Positions 37,443 to 46,052 of a stretch of 64,000 nucleotides of DNA are shown piece after piece. The notes under the pieces are model-generated. The model saw only the letters and a list, made by a program, of their open reading frames with translations, was not told the origin of the DNA and made no database searches. Location: assembly GCA_038106145.1 (NCBI GenBank), contig JAYODD010000010.1:1-64000 (forward strand), given 5' to 3'. Every line of letters starts with the position of its first letter. The stretch's first letter is position 1. The stretch comes from JBFJKD01 sp038106145. GTDB taxonomy: Bacteria; Pseudomonadota; Gammaproteobacteria; Pseudomonadales; Porticoccaceae. A program made the translations under genes and the position numbers.

Positions 37443-38426
37443 CTATAGCACAGCGTTTCCAGTCGAGGCAGTGACATCGGCCAGTTCCCGCAGCACCGAG
37501 GTGGCAAATACACCGGGCGGCAGAGAAAAGTTTAACGTCAAGGCGTTGACGTCCCAGCACCAGTCCAGGGCTTCAATCGAGATCACCAGGGGGCGCCGCT
37601 CCTGGCGCAGTCCGGCATGCTCCAACCCATGACACCAGTGCTGCCAGGGCGCCAGTATTACCGACTCGAGGGCCGCCACATCCGCCACCGCCAGTGTTCT
37701 GCCGCGCCCCCACAGGGGTCCGGAGGGTTCCGTTTCAAGTGGCAGCGGTTCACGCCAACAGCCCCGTCTGACGCGCTCCGAAAGGACCAGATTGAACAGA
37801 TAGGCCCGCGCCGCCGATAGATAAATGCCCTTGCGACCACCGCTGGCCCGACCGCGCCCCGCTCGCAACAAACGATCCGCATGTAGCAGGTTGCCAGCGT
37901 CGAATCCGAAGCGTTGAGGGCCGAAGTAGTTGGGGGCTCCCAACTTTTGCAGCAGTTGCAGGCGCTGTTCAAGCGCCGCGCGCTCACCGCTCAGGTTGCG
38001 CAATGTAATAACAAACCGATTGGCCCGATGACTGCCCCGACGCAGTTTGCGCGGGTGCCATCCGCGTTCCAGTATTTCGATACCAGGGATTTTGAAATCA
38101 TCCACGGCAAAGCGGGAACCGGGTACGCTGAACCATTGCGTCGTAACGGCGCGACGGTCTTTCATGCCGCTGAACCCGATATCGCCCTCGCCGACCCCAG
38201 CGGCCTGGGCAAGTAGCTGTGCAACCCAACGGGTATTGTGATTGCGCTTGCGTATCAGCAGGTAAAGATGTTCACCGGGAGCAAAATCGGTGTGCAAAAT
38301 TTCGTCGACCTGGAAATCCTCGGGCGCGACCCGTATATCCGCGGTGCACGCGGTTTTCTCATAGGCATAAGCGAATGCGGTGGAGAAGGGACTCTCAGTG
38401 ATGGCCCGCCCCCAGATAGAACACAT
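37443..38426 (-). CDS. truD: tRNA pseudouridine(13) synthase TruD
   Basis: 327 residues from the ATG at 38426. The frame opens further up to 38732, but those residues are a shadow of the next gene. Catalytic motif GMKDRRAVTTQWFSV holds the Asp of the TruD family; VAPEDFQVDEIL and LIRKRNHNTRWVAQLLA are also diagnostic, as is NYFGPQRFG. It converts U13 of tRNA-Glu to pseudouridine. Its beginning overlaps the end of the small secreted protein gene by 32 nt, which is long for an overlap, so the true start may lie lower at a non-ATG codon. The gene usually neighbours ispF; here a plus-strand cluster separates them. Confidence 0.9.
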   Translation of the reverse strand: MCSIWGRAITESPFSTAFAYAYEKTACTADIRVAPEDFQVDEILHTDFAPGEHLYLLIRKRNHNTRWVAQLLAQAAGVGEGDIGFSGMKDRRAVTTQWFSVPGSRFAVDDFKIPGIEILERGWHPRKLRRGSHRANRFVITLRNLSGERAALEQRLQLLQKLGAPNYFGPQRFGFDAGNLLHADRLLRAGRGRASGGRKGIYLSAARAYLFNLVLSERVRRGCWREPLPLETEPSGPLWGRGRTLAVADVAALESVILAPWQHWCHGLEHAGLRQERRPLVISIEALDWCWDVNALTLNFSLPPGVFATSVLRELADVTASTGNAVL

Positions 38427-38871
38427 CCAGCACGGTGCGCGTGGCATCCGCCACGCGGACAATACGATCGTCGATGCGGCGGATGCTGGTGCCTTCCGGC
38501 CCGCGCCGCAAACGCCCCAGAATATCCTCCGGCAAGCCCTGCGCGTGGCTATAAATCTCCAGGTCGATAACTTCACCCCGAGCCACTTTCGCTTGCCAAC
38601 CCGGCGGCAATTCTCCGCCCCGCTCCAGTTTTTTGCGCAGCCCAGGCGGTAAGCTCTTCGGTTTCTTGCTACCCGCGCTATAACCCTCGCGACCCAGATA
38701 ATCGGCCAGCACGGCGCGTTCAGCGGCGTCAAACACTTCCCAGCTTGCCGCGCCGACGACGGCGCCCACTACCTCCGCTACGGACCCGACCCCATCTCCC
38801 GACTCGTGACCGCCCCAGCTGTGACCAACGCCCCCCAACAACAAGATCGCCAACCCAATTATTCGCTTCAT
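38395..38871 (-). CDS. Secreted CigR/RcnB-like protein
   Basis: 158 residues from the ATG at 38871, which has AGGGAGG 6 nt upstream; frames starting at 38910 add 13 residues. A signal peptide (MKRIIGLAILLLGGVGHSWG) comes first. The segment KSLPPGLRKKLERGGELPPGW followed by the C-terminal IRRIDDRIVRVADATRTVLDVFYL resembles CigR/RcnB-type periplasmic proteins, which repeat LPPG motifs and end in a VxxVADxTxxVLDV strand. Function is unknown: RcnB relatives handle metals, CigR is an antivirulence factor. Divergent from the retropepsin operon, with 240 bp between. Confidence 0.7.
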   Translation of the reverse strand: MKRIIGLAILLLGGVGHSWGGHESGDGVGSVAEVVGAVVGAASWEVFDAAERAVLADYLGREGYSAGSKKPKSLPPGLRKKLERGGELPPGWQAKVARGEVIDLEIYSHAQGLPEDILGRLRRGPEGTSIRRIDDRIVRVADATRTVLDVFYLGAGHH

Positions 38872-39111
38872 CGCAGCCTCCCTCTTCATACCGTCGCAAT
38901 CACCTGCCATCAGGAACAGGTGTAACGGTTATTCTGCCAGCCTCACCGGGGGGCTGGATACTACAGAGTTTTGGCATTGAGAACTATCACCTATTTTGTA
39001 CGCGCCTGTTGCAACGCGGACGGCACACGTTATGATAAGCGGCCAAAAAGCCAGCCCCAACGGGTGGCGGCTATTTTCTTTAACAACAGTCTTTAACAAC
39101 AGGCGTAATGC

Positions 39112-39783
39112 ATGGGTTGTTTCAATCAATTTGGGAAGCGTTTTCCCCTCTTTGGCGCAATACTGTTTTCGGTTTTCCTCGGCGGCTGCCAGACCTCCAC
39201 CAAGCACACCGCACCGGCTCCGGTACCGGAACCGGTGGTGGTCGCGCCGCCGCCGATTTGCCCCGAACCGGAGATCAGCCCCCCCACCGCCCCAGCTGCG
39301 CCTCTCGCATGCCCCGAGATTGAACCACCGGTCTGTCCAGTGTGCCCCGCTGCACGGATCGGCACTAAAATTGTGTTGGGCGAAATCGAACAAGTCGTCG
39401 TCAAATCGGCGGGGCTGCCGCAGGGCATGAAATACCTGGCGCGAATCGATACCGGCGCCACCAGTACTTCACTTCACGCCACCAACGTCACCCGTTTTGA
39501 GCGGGATGGCGACAGTTGGGTACGCTTTGACATCGACAATCCCCGCGACGAACAGATCATTACCCTCGAGCGACCGCTGGTGCGCAGAATCCGCGTCAAA
39601 CGGGAAGAACAGGACGACCGTCGTCTGGTGGTGGTGCTCACCCTGGAGCTGGGCAAAATTAAGCGCCACGTAGAGGTATCGCTCACCGACCGCTCCGCAA
39701 TGGAATTTCCGGTTCTGATTGGCCGTAACTTTCTGCGGGATGCAGCCATCGTCGATGTCAGCCAACGGGAAATCATCAAATAA
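39112..39783 (+). CDS. Retropepsin-like aspartic protease lipoprotein (RimB/COG4067 family)
   Basis: 223 residues. A signal with lipobox LGGC (Cys26) precedes a Pro/Cys-rich linker (about 34-80), so the catalytic part is held outside the cytoplasm. The retropepsin motif is ARIDTGATSTSL (Asp113, about 110-121), and FPVLIGRNFLRDA (about 200-212) closes the fold. Members of COG4067 accompany ATP-grasp ligases and may cleave the peptides the ligase makes. The stop is 16 bp before the next start, and all three genes read the same way. A four-Cys pattern in the linker (PICPEPE, ACPEIE, VCPVCPA) is unusual for this family. Confidence 0.85.
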   Translation: MGCFNQFGKRFPLFGAILFSVFLGGCQTSTKHTAPAPVPEPVVVAPPPICPEPEISPPTAPAAPLACPEIEPPVCPVCPAARIGTKIVLGEIEQVVVKSAGLPQGMKYLARIDTGATSTSLHATNVTRFERDGDSWVRFDIDNPRDEQIITLERPLVRRIRVKREEQDDRRLVVVLTLELGKIKRHVEVSLTDRSAMEFPVLIGRNFLRDAAIVDVSQREIIK

Positions 39784-39799
39784 CTGGAATCATGCCGCA

Positions 39800-41332
39800 A
39801 TGACTTCACGTTCCCAGATTTACCTTTTTGCCTTTGGCCTGATCAGCATCGGGTTGGGCCTGACGCTGTACAAAAATCTGGCACTGCATTTTCCGCTGTT
39901 TCCCGGGGATGTCCGCACCGTATGGAATGTGGAGGCGAAAATTTCCTTTAAACCCTACGCGGAAACACCGATTACCGCTGACCTCGCCCTTCCCGATGTA
40001 CAAAATGGCTATGAAATTCTCGATGAAACCTTTGGTTCCTCCGGATACCGGTTTAACATCGAGGAGGAAAACGAACAGCGCCGAGCGATCTGGACCCGAC
40101 CGCAGGCCAGCGGGGAGCAGACGCTGTATTACAAAGTCCAGGTTACCGAAAGTAGTGCGGGCGCGGGCATGGCCTCGCCATCCCACGACTTTCCCACTGA
40201 CGTAACCAGGCCCGACTGGACCCAGGCGGAGGCCACTGCGGCAGCGAGTATTGTGCGACGCGTGCGCGACGCCAGCAGTTCACCACTGGAATTCGCCGCC
40301 GTGCTACTCGCGGCCCTGAATGGCGACGAGGTGGACCAGGACGTCAGACTACTGCTGGCCAGCAATGCCAAAAAATCCATTGCCGATATGGCGCTTAAGT
40401 TATTGGCTGAGGCAGACATTCCGGCCCATATGGTCCGCGGCGTGCGCCTGCGTAATCGCCAGTACAACGACCCGCCAACGGAATTGATTGAGATCTACGA
40501 CGGCTCCACCTGGACGATTTTTGACCCGGAAAATGCCCAGCCCGGCCTGCCTCCTAATTTCTTTATGTGGCAACGGGGCGGTTACTCGCTGCTCGATCTC
40601 GAAGGGGGCAGACACTCCAGAATTCGTTTCTCCATACTGTCCAACGTAATTCCAGCAAAAAATATTGCGCTGAAACTGGCCAAAGCAGAGACTGTCGCAC
40701 TCGTCGATTTCAATATCTACAGTTTGCCCATTGAGAAACAAAACATCTTCAAGTCCCTGTTACTGGTGCCGATCGGGGCGCTGGTAGTGGTAATTTTTCG
40801 GGTGTTGATTGGCCTTAAAACCTCCGGCACTTTTATGCCCGTGCTGATCGCCCTGGCATTTATTCAAACCACGTTGCTGGCGGGAATATGCATTCTGGTC
40901 ACCCTGGTTCTCGTCGGCCTGTGGTTGCGCTCCTATCTCAGCCGACTCGATCTGTTAATGGTTTCGCGTATCGGCGCAGTGTTAATCATGGTGGTGTTTT
41001 TGATGGCGGGGTTCAGCGTCCTGAGCTACAAACTCGGCCTCGACCAGGTGCTCAACATTACCTTCTTCCCGATGATCATTCTGGCGTGGACTATCGAGCG
41101 CATGTCGATCACCTGGGAGGAAGATGGCCCTCGTGAGGTCGCGAAACAGGGTAGCGGCAGCCTGCTGGTCGCCGTCATCGCCTATTTGAGCATGACCAAC
41201 CGCCTGGTGGAACATCTCACCTATAACTTCCCCGAATTATTACTGGTGGTGCTGGGCCTGATTCTGATGCTGGGACAATACTCCGGCTACCGCCTGTCCG
41301 AATTGCGCCGCTTCCGGCACATGCACGACTAA
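39800..41332 (+). CDS. Membrane protein: inactive transglutaminase fused to 7TM domain (UUP1 family)
   Basis: 510 residues from the ATG at 39800; the longer frame starts inside the previous gene. An N-terminal helix (about 6-25) is followed by a periplasmic domain that ends in a transglutaminase-like fold (about 150-290). That fold lacks a clear catalytic Cys: where it should start, the sequence is SPLEFAAVLLAALN. Then come seven helices (about 320-495). This architecture is known as an inactive transglutaminase usually fused to 7TM, always next to an ATP-grasp RimK-like gene. It may be a scaffold or receptor for the ligase product. Middle gene of the operon. Confidence 0.85.
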   Translation: MTSRSQIYLFAFGLISIGLGLTLYKNLALHFPLFPGDVRTVWNVEAKISFKPYAETPITADLALPDVQNGYEILDETFGSSGYRFNIEEENEQRRAIWTRPQASGEQTLYYKVQVTESSAGAGMASPSHDFPTDVTRPDWTQAEATAAASIVRRVRDASSSPLEFAAVLLAALNGDEVDQDVRLLLASNAKKSIADMALKLLAEADIPAHMVRGVRLRNRQYNDPPTELIEIYDGSTWTIFDPENAQPGLPPNFFMWQRGGYSLLDLEGGRHSRIRFSILSNVIPAKNIALKLAKAETVALVDFNIYSLPIEKQNIFKSLLLVPIGALVVVIFRVLIGLKTSGTFMPVLIALAFIQTTLLAGICILVTLVLVGLWLRSYLSRLDLLMVSRIGAVLIMVVFLMAGFSVLSYKLGLDQVLNITFFPMIILAWTIERMSITWEEDGPREVAKQGSGSLLVAVIAYLSMTNRLVEHLTYNFPELLLVVLGLILMLGQYSGYRLSELRRFRHMHD

Positions 41333-41365
41333 AACCAACCTCACACTCATCAAAACAGCGCCCAC

Positions 41366-42310
41366 ATGTGGATTACACAACACAAAAAATTACGTGCCAA
41401 AGGCATACTGGGGCTGAATGAACGCAACGTTTGTTATATTTCCCGCTACAACAATCGCAAATATTATCCGTTGGTGGATAACAAACTGTTGACCAAGCGC
41501 GCCGCCGAAGAGGCGCGCATTTCGGTTCCCGATCTATTGGGAGTGATCGATTCTCCCTATCTGTTAAACAAGCTTCCCCAGATACTTGACCCGCTGGAGG
41601 AGTTTGTCGTGAAACCGGCCCGTGGCAGCGGCGGCAAAGGCATATTGGTGATTACCGGTCGCGCCGGCGCCAACTATGTGAAACCCGGTGGGCGGGTGCT
41701 CACCCTGAACGATATCCACCACGACATTTCCAACATCCTCAGCGGGGTGTACAGTCTGGGGGGAAAACCCGACAGCGCGTTTGTCGAGGCCCTGGTGCAC
41801 GGCGATCCCTTTCTGCAAAAGTACAGTCACCAGGGTTTACCGGATATTCGCGTCATCATATTCAAAGGTTTTCCGGTGATGGCCATGCTGCGCTGCCCGA
41901 CCAAATTATCCGACGGCAAGGCCAATTTACACCAGGGAGCAGTCGGCGTGGGCATTGATATTACTTCGGGAAAAGCGCTGCGCGCCGTGCAGAATAATCG
42001 CATTGTGTCGGCGCATCCGGACACCGGCGTCGATTTCAGCGATCTCGTGATTCCCAACTGGCGCGACCTGTTGCGCCTGGCGTCCAGCTGCTATGACTTC
42101 ACCAACCTGGGCTACCTGGGTTGCGATATGGTGCTGGATCAAACGCGCGGGCCCCTGATTCTCGAAGTGAACGCTCGCCCCGGGCTGAGCATACAGACGG
42201 CAACCGGCGTGGGTTTACGCCATCGACTGCAGGCCATTGAAGCGTTGGTCGGCCCGGATATGGACATCGACCAGCGCATCGATATTATTCAAACTGGTAT
42301 TTTTGATTAG
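41366..42310 (+). CDS. RimK-like alpha-L-glutamate ligase (ATP-grasp)
   Basis: 314 residues. The ATP-grasp lysine segment FVVKPARGSGGKGILVI (about 73-89) forms the nucleotide pocket. The DIRVIIFKG and EVNARPGLSIQTATG motifs (about 270-284) hold the metal-binding Glu and Asn. It starts 33 bp after the 7TM gene. RimK relatives add glutamate to the C-terminus of a protein or peptide; the substrate of this subfamily is unknown. Together with the retropepsin and the 7TM protein it forms a conserved predicted peptide ligation-and-cleavage module. The stop faces ispF across 98 bp. Confidence 0.87.
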   Translation: MWITQHKKLRAKGILGLNERNVCYISRYNNRKYYPLVDNKLLTKRAAEEARISVPDLLGVIDSPYLLNKLPQILDPLEEFVVKPARGSGGKGILVITGRAGANYVKPGGRVLTLNDIHHDISNILSGVYSLGGKPDSAFVEALVHGDPFLQKYSHQGLPDIRVIIFKGFPVMAMLRCPTKLSDGKANLHQGAVGVGIDITSGKALRAVQNNRIVSAHPDTGVDFSDLVIPNWRDLLRLASSCYDFTNLGYLGCDMVLDQTRGPLILEVNARPGLSIQTATGVGLRHRLQAIEALVGPDMDIDQRIDIIQTGIFD

Positions 42311-42408
42311 CGCCAACTCCCTCGCCGCTCTTTGGCAGCGATGATTACAGGGATCAACGGGAATTCTTGGCGTTATTTCCCACCAGAAAAATTGCACTGT
42401 TATCGTAA

Positions 42409-42882
42409 TTAACGTCGTAACAGTACCACCGCATGACAGGCAATACCCTCTCCCCGCCCGATAAAACCGAGTCCCTCGGTGGTGGTCGCCTTGATATTCA
42501 ATTGAGATTTTTCGCAGGCGAGATCAGCTGCCAGACAGGCGAGCATGGCGGGAATATGCGGCGCCATTCTGGGTGCTTGCGCCACCAGCGTCAGGTCGGC
42601 GTTGCCGAATTGCCAGCCCTGGCTTGCCACCAAAACCATCACCTCGCGCAATATCAGGCGGCTGTCGCAGTCGCGCCAGCGTGAATCAGTATCCGGAAAA
42701 TGCTGACCAATATCGCCCTGGGCCGCCGCGCCCAGCAGCCCGTCGCACAAGGCATGAATCAGCACGTCGCCATCGGAATGGGCAATCAACCCGCAATGGT
42801 GAGGAATATGTATTCCGCCAATAACCAGGTGATCTCCCGCGCCGAAAGCATGTACGTCGTAGCCATGTCCTATGCTAAACAC
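42409..42882 (-). CDS. ispF: 2-C-methyl-D-erythritol 2,4-cyclodiphosphate synthase
   Basis: 157 residues from the GTG at 42882, the family's usual length. I chose this start because AGAGGGA precedes it and because ispD ends 8 nt inside it; a start at 42930 would put 48 nt more inside ispD. Motifs are GHGYDVHAFG (the metal site Asp-x-His), AHSDGDVLIHALCDGLLGA and GDIGQHFPDTD. It makes the cyclic diphosphate of the MEP isoprenoid pathway. It is co-translated with ispD, which makes the preceding intermediate. Confidence 0.95.
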   Translation of the reverse strand: MFSIGHGYDVHAFGAGDHLVIGGIHIPHHCGLIAHSDGDVLIHALCDGLLGAAAQGDIGQHFPDTDSRWRDCDSRLILREVMVLVASQGWQFGNADLTLVAQAPRMAPHIPAMLACLAADLACEKSQLNIKATTTEGLGFIGRGEGIACHAVVLLRR

Positions 42883-43579
42883 CTTTGGATTCCCTCTGTT
42901 GCGCCTCAAGGATGGCGGCGGCAAGGACAAAATCTTCCGGGTCGGTAACCTTGATATTGTCGCGGCGGCCTCTCACGACCTGCGGCGAATGACCCAGCAC
43001 TTCAACCGCTGCGGCTTCGTCGGTGCAGCCGTCCCGTCGCGCATCGGCGCGCTCCAGTGCCTGCCGCAATATGCCAAAGCGAAAAGCCTGGGGAGTTTGG
43101 GCCAGCCACAGGTCGGCGCGATCCGCCGTGGCAACTACCGCATGGGTCTCGTGCACCCGTTTCACCGTGTCCTGCACCGGCACCGCCAGCAAACCGCCAA
43201 CGGCATGATCCTGCAACGCGCTCATCAACCGCCTGATGTCGGCTACGGTGACGCAGGGCCGCGCCGCATCGTGCACCAGCACCCAATCTTCGGCGTCCGC
43301 TTCGGCGGCCAGGGCAGCGAGCGCCAGGCGCACCGAATCCATGCGCCGCTGCCCACCAGTGACGGTGCGAATGCGGTTATTCTGCGCCAGTGGCAGCCGA
43401 GACCAATCGCGATCGTTCGGGTGAAGGGCTACGACAATGGCCCGGGGTTCGAGCTGCAGCAGGCGCTCCAGGGTGTGCTCGACCAGAGTGCGGCCGGACA
43501 ACAACTGATATTGCTTTGGAATTAAGCCACCTGCTCGCGTACCGATCCCTGCCGCCGGCACCACCAGCCAGCAGTTCAC
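42875..43579 (-). CDS. ispD: 2-C-methyl-D-erythritol 4-phosphate cytidylyltransferase
   Basis: 234 residues. The nucleotidyl site is VVPAAGIGTRAGGLIPKQYQ (about 6-25), with VLVHDAARPCV (about 100-110) further on. It transfers CMP from CTP to methylerythritol phosphate. It overlaps ftsB by 4 nt and ispF by 8 nt, the standard gammaproteobacterial ftsB-ispD-ispF order. The protein is of normal length. Confidence 0.95.
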   Translation of the reverse strand: MNCWLVVPAAGIGTRAGGLIPKQYQLLSGRTLVEHTLERLLQLEPRAIVVALHPNDRDWSRLPLAQNNRIRTVTGGQRRMDSVRLALAALAAEADAEDWVLVHDAARPCVTVADIRRLMSALQDHAVGGLLAVPVQDTVKRVHETHAVVATADRADLWLAQTPQAFRFGILRQALERADARRDGCTDEAAAVEVLGHSPQVVRGRRDNIKVTDPEDFVLAAAILEAQQRESKGV

Positions 43580-43860
43580 GGCTTTTTCCCGGGTTCGATC
43601 ACCATGTAAAACGTTTCGCCCTGCTTGATCATGCCAAGATCGCCGCGCGCGCGCTCTTCAACGCTCTCCAGGCCCTCCTTGAGATCTTCCACTTCCAGCG
43701 CCAGCACCCGGTTGCGCTCGCGGTGCCGCTCGTTCGCAAGACGCTGCTGCGCGACCTTGCGTTCCAGACTCACCTTTTGCGCCAGACTACCCTCGCCGAC
43801 CCACAGGCGATATTGAAAAATTACCAGCAACAGTACGAGAGTGACGAGCAGCCAACGCAT
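43576..43860 (-). CDS. ftsB: Cell division protein FtsB
   Basis: 94 residues. One N-terminal membrane helix (about 1-17: MRWLLVTLVLLLVIFQY) precedes a leucine-zipper coiled coil (about 25-70) and the conserved RARGDLGMIKQGETFYMV segment (about 70-87). It joins FtsL and FtsQ in the divisome and helps activate septal peptidoglycan synthesis. It lies between eno and ispD as in relatives. Confidence 0.93.
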   Translation of the reverse strand: MRWLLVTLVLLLVIFQYRLWVGEGSLAQKVSLERKVAQQRLANERHRERNRVLALEVEDLKEGLESVEERARGDLGMIKQGETFYMVIEPGKKP

Positions 43861-43887
43861 CTAGCGATCCTCCGCCGTCCTGAATAC

Positions 43888-45177
43888 TCAAGCGCGTAAT
43901 TCGGCGCGGCCCCGATAAGCAGCAGTTCCGTCCAGCTCCGCCTCGATACGCAGCAAGCGATTATATTTGGCCACCCGGTCGGAACGGCACAACGACCCGG
44001 TCTTGATCTGTCCCGCCGCAGTTGCCACCGCCAGATCGGCAATCGTAGTGTCCTCCGTTTCCCCCGAGCGATGGGAAATCACCACGCCATAGCCGGCTTT
44101 TTGCGCCAGGCGGATGGCATCCAGCGTTTCCGACAGGGTGCCGATTTGATTAAATTTGATCAAAATCGAATTGGCGATGCCCTGATCAATGCCCCTCTGA
44201 AGAATACCTGTGTTAGTCACAAACAGATCGTCACCCACCAACTGTACCCGATCACCCAGCGCCCGCGTTAATCCGGCCCAGCCGTCCCAGTCGCTCTCGT
44301 GCATGCCATCTTCAATGGACAGGATGGGATAGCGGTCGGCCAAATCGACAAGATACTGGGTAAATTGATCGGCACTAAATATCCTGCCATCCCCGCTTAG
44401 ATGATAGCTTCCGTCCCGATAGAATTCGGAAGCGGCGCAATCCAGCGCCAGGGTAATATCCTCACCCAGGGTATAACCGGCACTCGCCACCGCCGCGGCT
44501 ATAATTTCCAGCGCCGCTTCGTTGGACGGCAGGTCGGGGGCAAAACCGCCCTCGTCGCCAACCGCCGTGCTCAGACCGCGTGCAGCCAGCGCTTTTCTCA
44601 AATGATGGAAAATTTCCGCGCCCTGGCGCAGCGCCTCGGCAAAGGTGGAAGCTTTGACCGGCTGAATCATAAACTCCTGAATGTCCACATTATTGTCGGC
44701 GTGTTCACCCCCGTTGATAATATTCATCATCGGCACCGGCATGGAGAAATGGCCCGCGGTGCCATTCAAGTCAGCCAGATGATGGTAGAGGGGTACCTGC
44801 CGCGCGATGGCAGCGGCCTTGGCGCAGGCGAGAGAAACCGCCAGAATACCGTTGGCGCCAAAGCGGGATTTATTGTCCGTGCCATCCGCGTCGATCATGA
44901 GGCGATCAATCGCGGCCTGATCCGTGGCGTCCTTACCCAGTAACAGTTCGCGCAGATCGGCGTTGACGTGACCGACGGCAGTCAGTACCCCCTTGCCCAG
45001 ATAGCGCTGTACATCGCCATCCCGTAACTCTAATGCCTCTCGGGAGCCGGTCGACGCCCCGGACGGCGCGCAGGCGCTGCCGAGGGCGCCACTATCGAGA
45101 AATACATCCGCGCAAACGGTCGGGTTGCCCCGCGAATCCAGTACTTCGTAAGCTCGTACATCTGCAATTTTTGCCAT
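43888..45177 (-). CDS. eno: Enolase
   Basis: 429 residues from the ATG at 45177 (MAKIADVRAYEVLDSRGNPT); a frame reaching 45201 adds 8. Catalytic and metal residues are in SGASTGSREA, DEGGFAP, LSIEDGMHESD, LIKFNQIGT and ISHRSGETED. It converts 2-phosphoglycerate to phosphoenolpyruvate in glycolysis and is often part of the RNA degradosome. The upstream kdsA gene ends 23 bp before the ATG, so pyrG-kdsA-eno form one operon. Confidence 0.97.
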   Translation of the reverse strand: MAKIADVRAYEVLDSRGNPTVCADVFLDSGALGSACAPSGASTGSREALELRDGDVQRYLGKGVLTAVGHVNADLRELLLGKDATDQAAIDRLMIDADGTDNKSRFGANGILAVSLACAKAAAIARQVPLYHHLADLNGTAGHFSMPVPMMNIINGGEHADNNVDIQEFMIQPVKASTFAEALRQGAEIFHHLRKALAARGLSTAVGDEGGFAPDLPSNEAALEIIAAAVASAGYTLGEDITLALDCAASEFYRDGSYHLSGDGRIFSADQFTQYLVDLADRYPILSIEDGMHESDWDGWAGLTRALGDRVQLVGDDLFVTNTGILQRGIDQGIANSILIKFNQIGTLSETLDAIRLAQKAGYGVVISHRSGETEDTTIADLAVATAAGQIKTGSLCRSDRVAKYNRLLRIEAELDGTAAYRGRAELRA

Positions 45178-45200
45178 TGTGTCCTGTTCTCCACAACTCA

Positions 45201-46052
45201 TTACTGCGTGTCGAGACCAGGCAGGCTTTTTACCAGGTCGTCCACCGCTTTCATCTGATGTAAAAATGGTTCGAGTTTATCCAGCGCCAGCGCACTGGGC
45301 CCGTCGCACAGCGCGCGCTCAGGGTCGGGGTGAGCTTCGAGAAACAGCCCGGCGAGTCCCACGGCTAATCCGGAGCGGCCCAGTTCCGCCACCTGGCGAC
45401 GGCGACCGCCAGACGCGGCGCCAGTGGGATCCCGGCACTGGAGCGCGTGGGTGACATCGAAAATCACCGGAACGCCACCGCTAACGTCCTTCATGATGCG
45501 AAAGCCCAGCATATCGACCACCAGGTTGTCGTAACCGAAACTGCTGCCCCGCTCGCACAACAGCAGGCGATCGTTGCCACACTCGCGAAACTTTTCCACC
45601 AGATTGACTACCTGCGTGGGGCTCATAAATTGCGGTTTCTTGATATTAATCACCGCACCGGTGGCCGCCATCGCGGCAACCAGGTCGGTTTGTCTGGCGA
45701 GAAAGGCGGGCAACTGAATCACGTCACAAACCTCCGCCGCCGGTTTGGCCTGATCCACTGCGTGAATATCGCTCAGCACCGGCACCGCAAACTGACGCTT
45801 TACCTCCTCCAGAATTTTCAGCCCTTCCTGCAGGCCCGGGCCGCGATAGGAGTGAATGGAGGAACGATTGGCCTTGTCGAACGACGCCTTGAACACGTAG
45901 GGTATACCGAGCCTGGTCGTCACCTGGGTGTAGTGCTCCGCCACCCGCAGCGCCATATCCCGGGATTCGAGGACGTTCATGCCCCCGAACAGCACCATCG
46001 GCCGGTCGTTGCCAATGGCAATGTCGGCAACCTCTACTACCGTCGTTGTCAT
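45201..46052 (-). CDS. kdsA: 3-deoxy-8-phosphooctulonate synthase
   Basis: 283 residues. FGGMNVLESRDMALRVAEHY (about 22-41), YVFKASFDKANRSS and VIFDVTHALQCRDP are family motifs. It condenses phosphoenolpyruvate with arabinose 5-phosphate, giving KDO 8-phosphate for LPS core. Its start overlaps the pyrG stop by 4 nt. A metal-binding Cys in the N-terminal strand is not evident, so it is probably the metal-independent form. Confidence 0.95.
   Translation of the reverse strand: MTTTVVEVADIAIGNDRPMVLFGGMNVLESRDMALRVAEHYTQVTTRLGIPYVFKASFDKANRSSIHSYRGPGLQEGLKILEEVKRQFAVPVLSDIHAVDQAKPAAEVCDVIQLPAFLARQTDLVAAMAATGAVINIKKPQFMSPTQVVNLVEKFRECGNDRLLLCERGSSFGYDNLVVDMLGFRIMKDVSGGVPVIFDVTHALQCRDPTGAASGGRRRQVAELGRSGLAVGLAGLFLEAHPDPERALCDGPSALALDKLEPFLHQMKAVDDLVKSLPGLDTQ

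Noticed and set aside
38427..38732. 102-codon upstream extension of the truD frame
   Set aside because: It lies inside the CigR/RcnB-like gene, which has its own signal peptide and ribosome binding site; the residues are arginine/tryptophan-rich nonsense.
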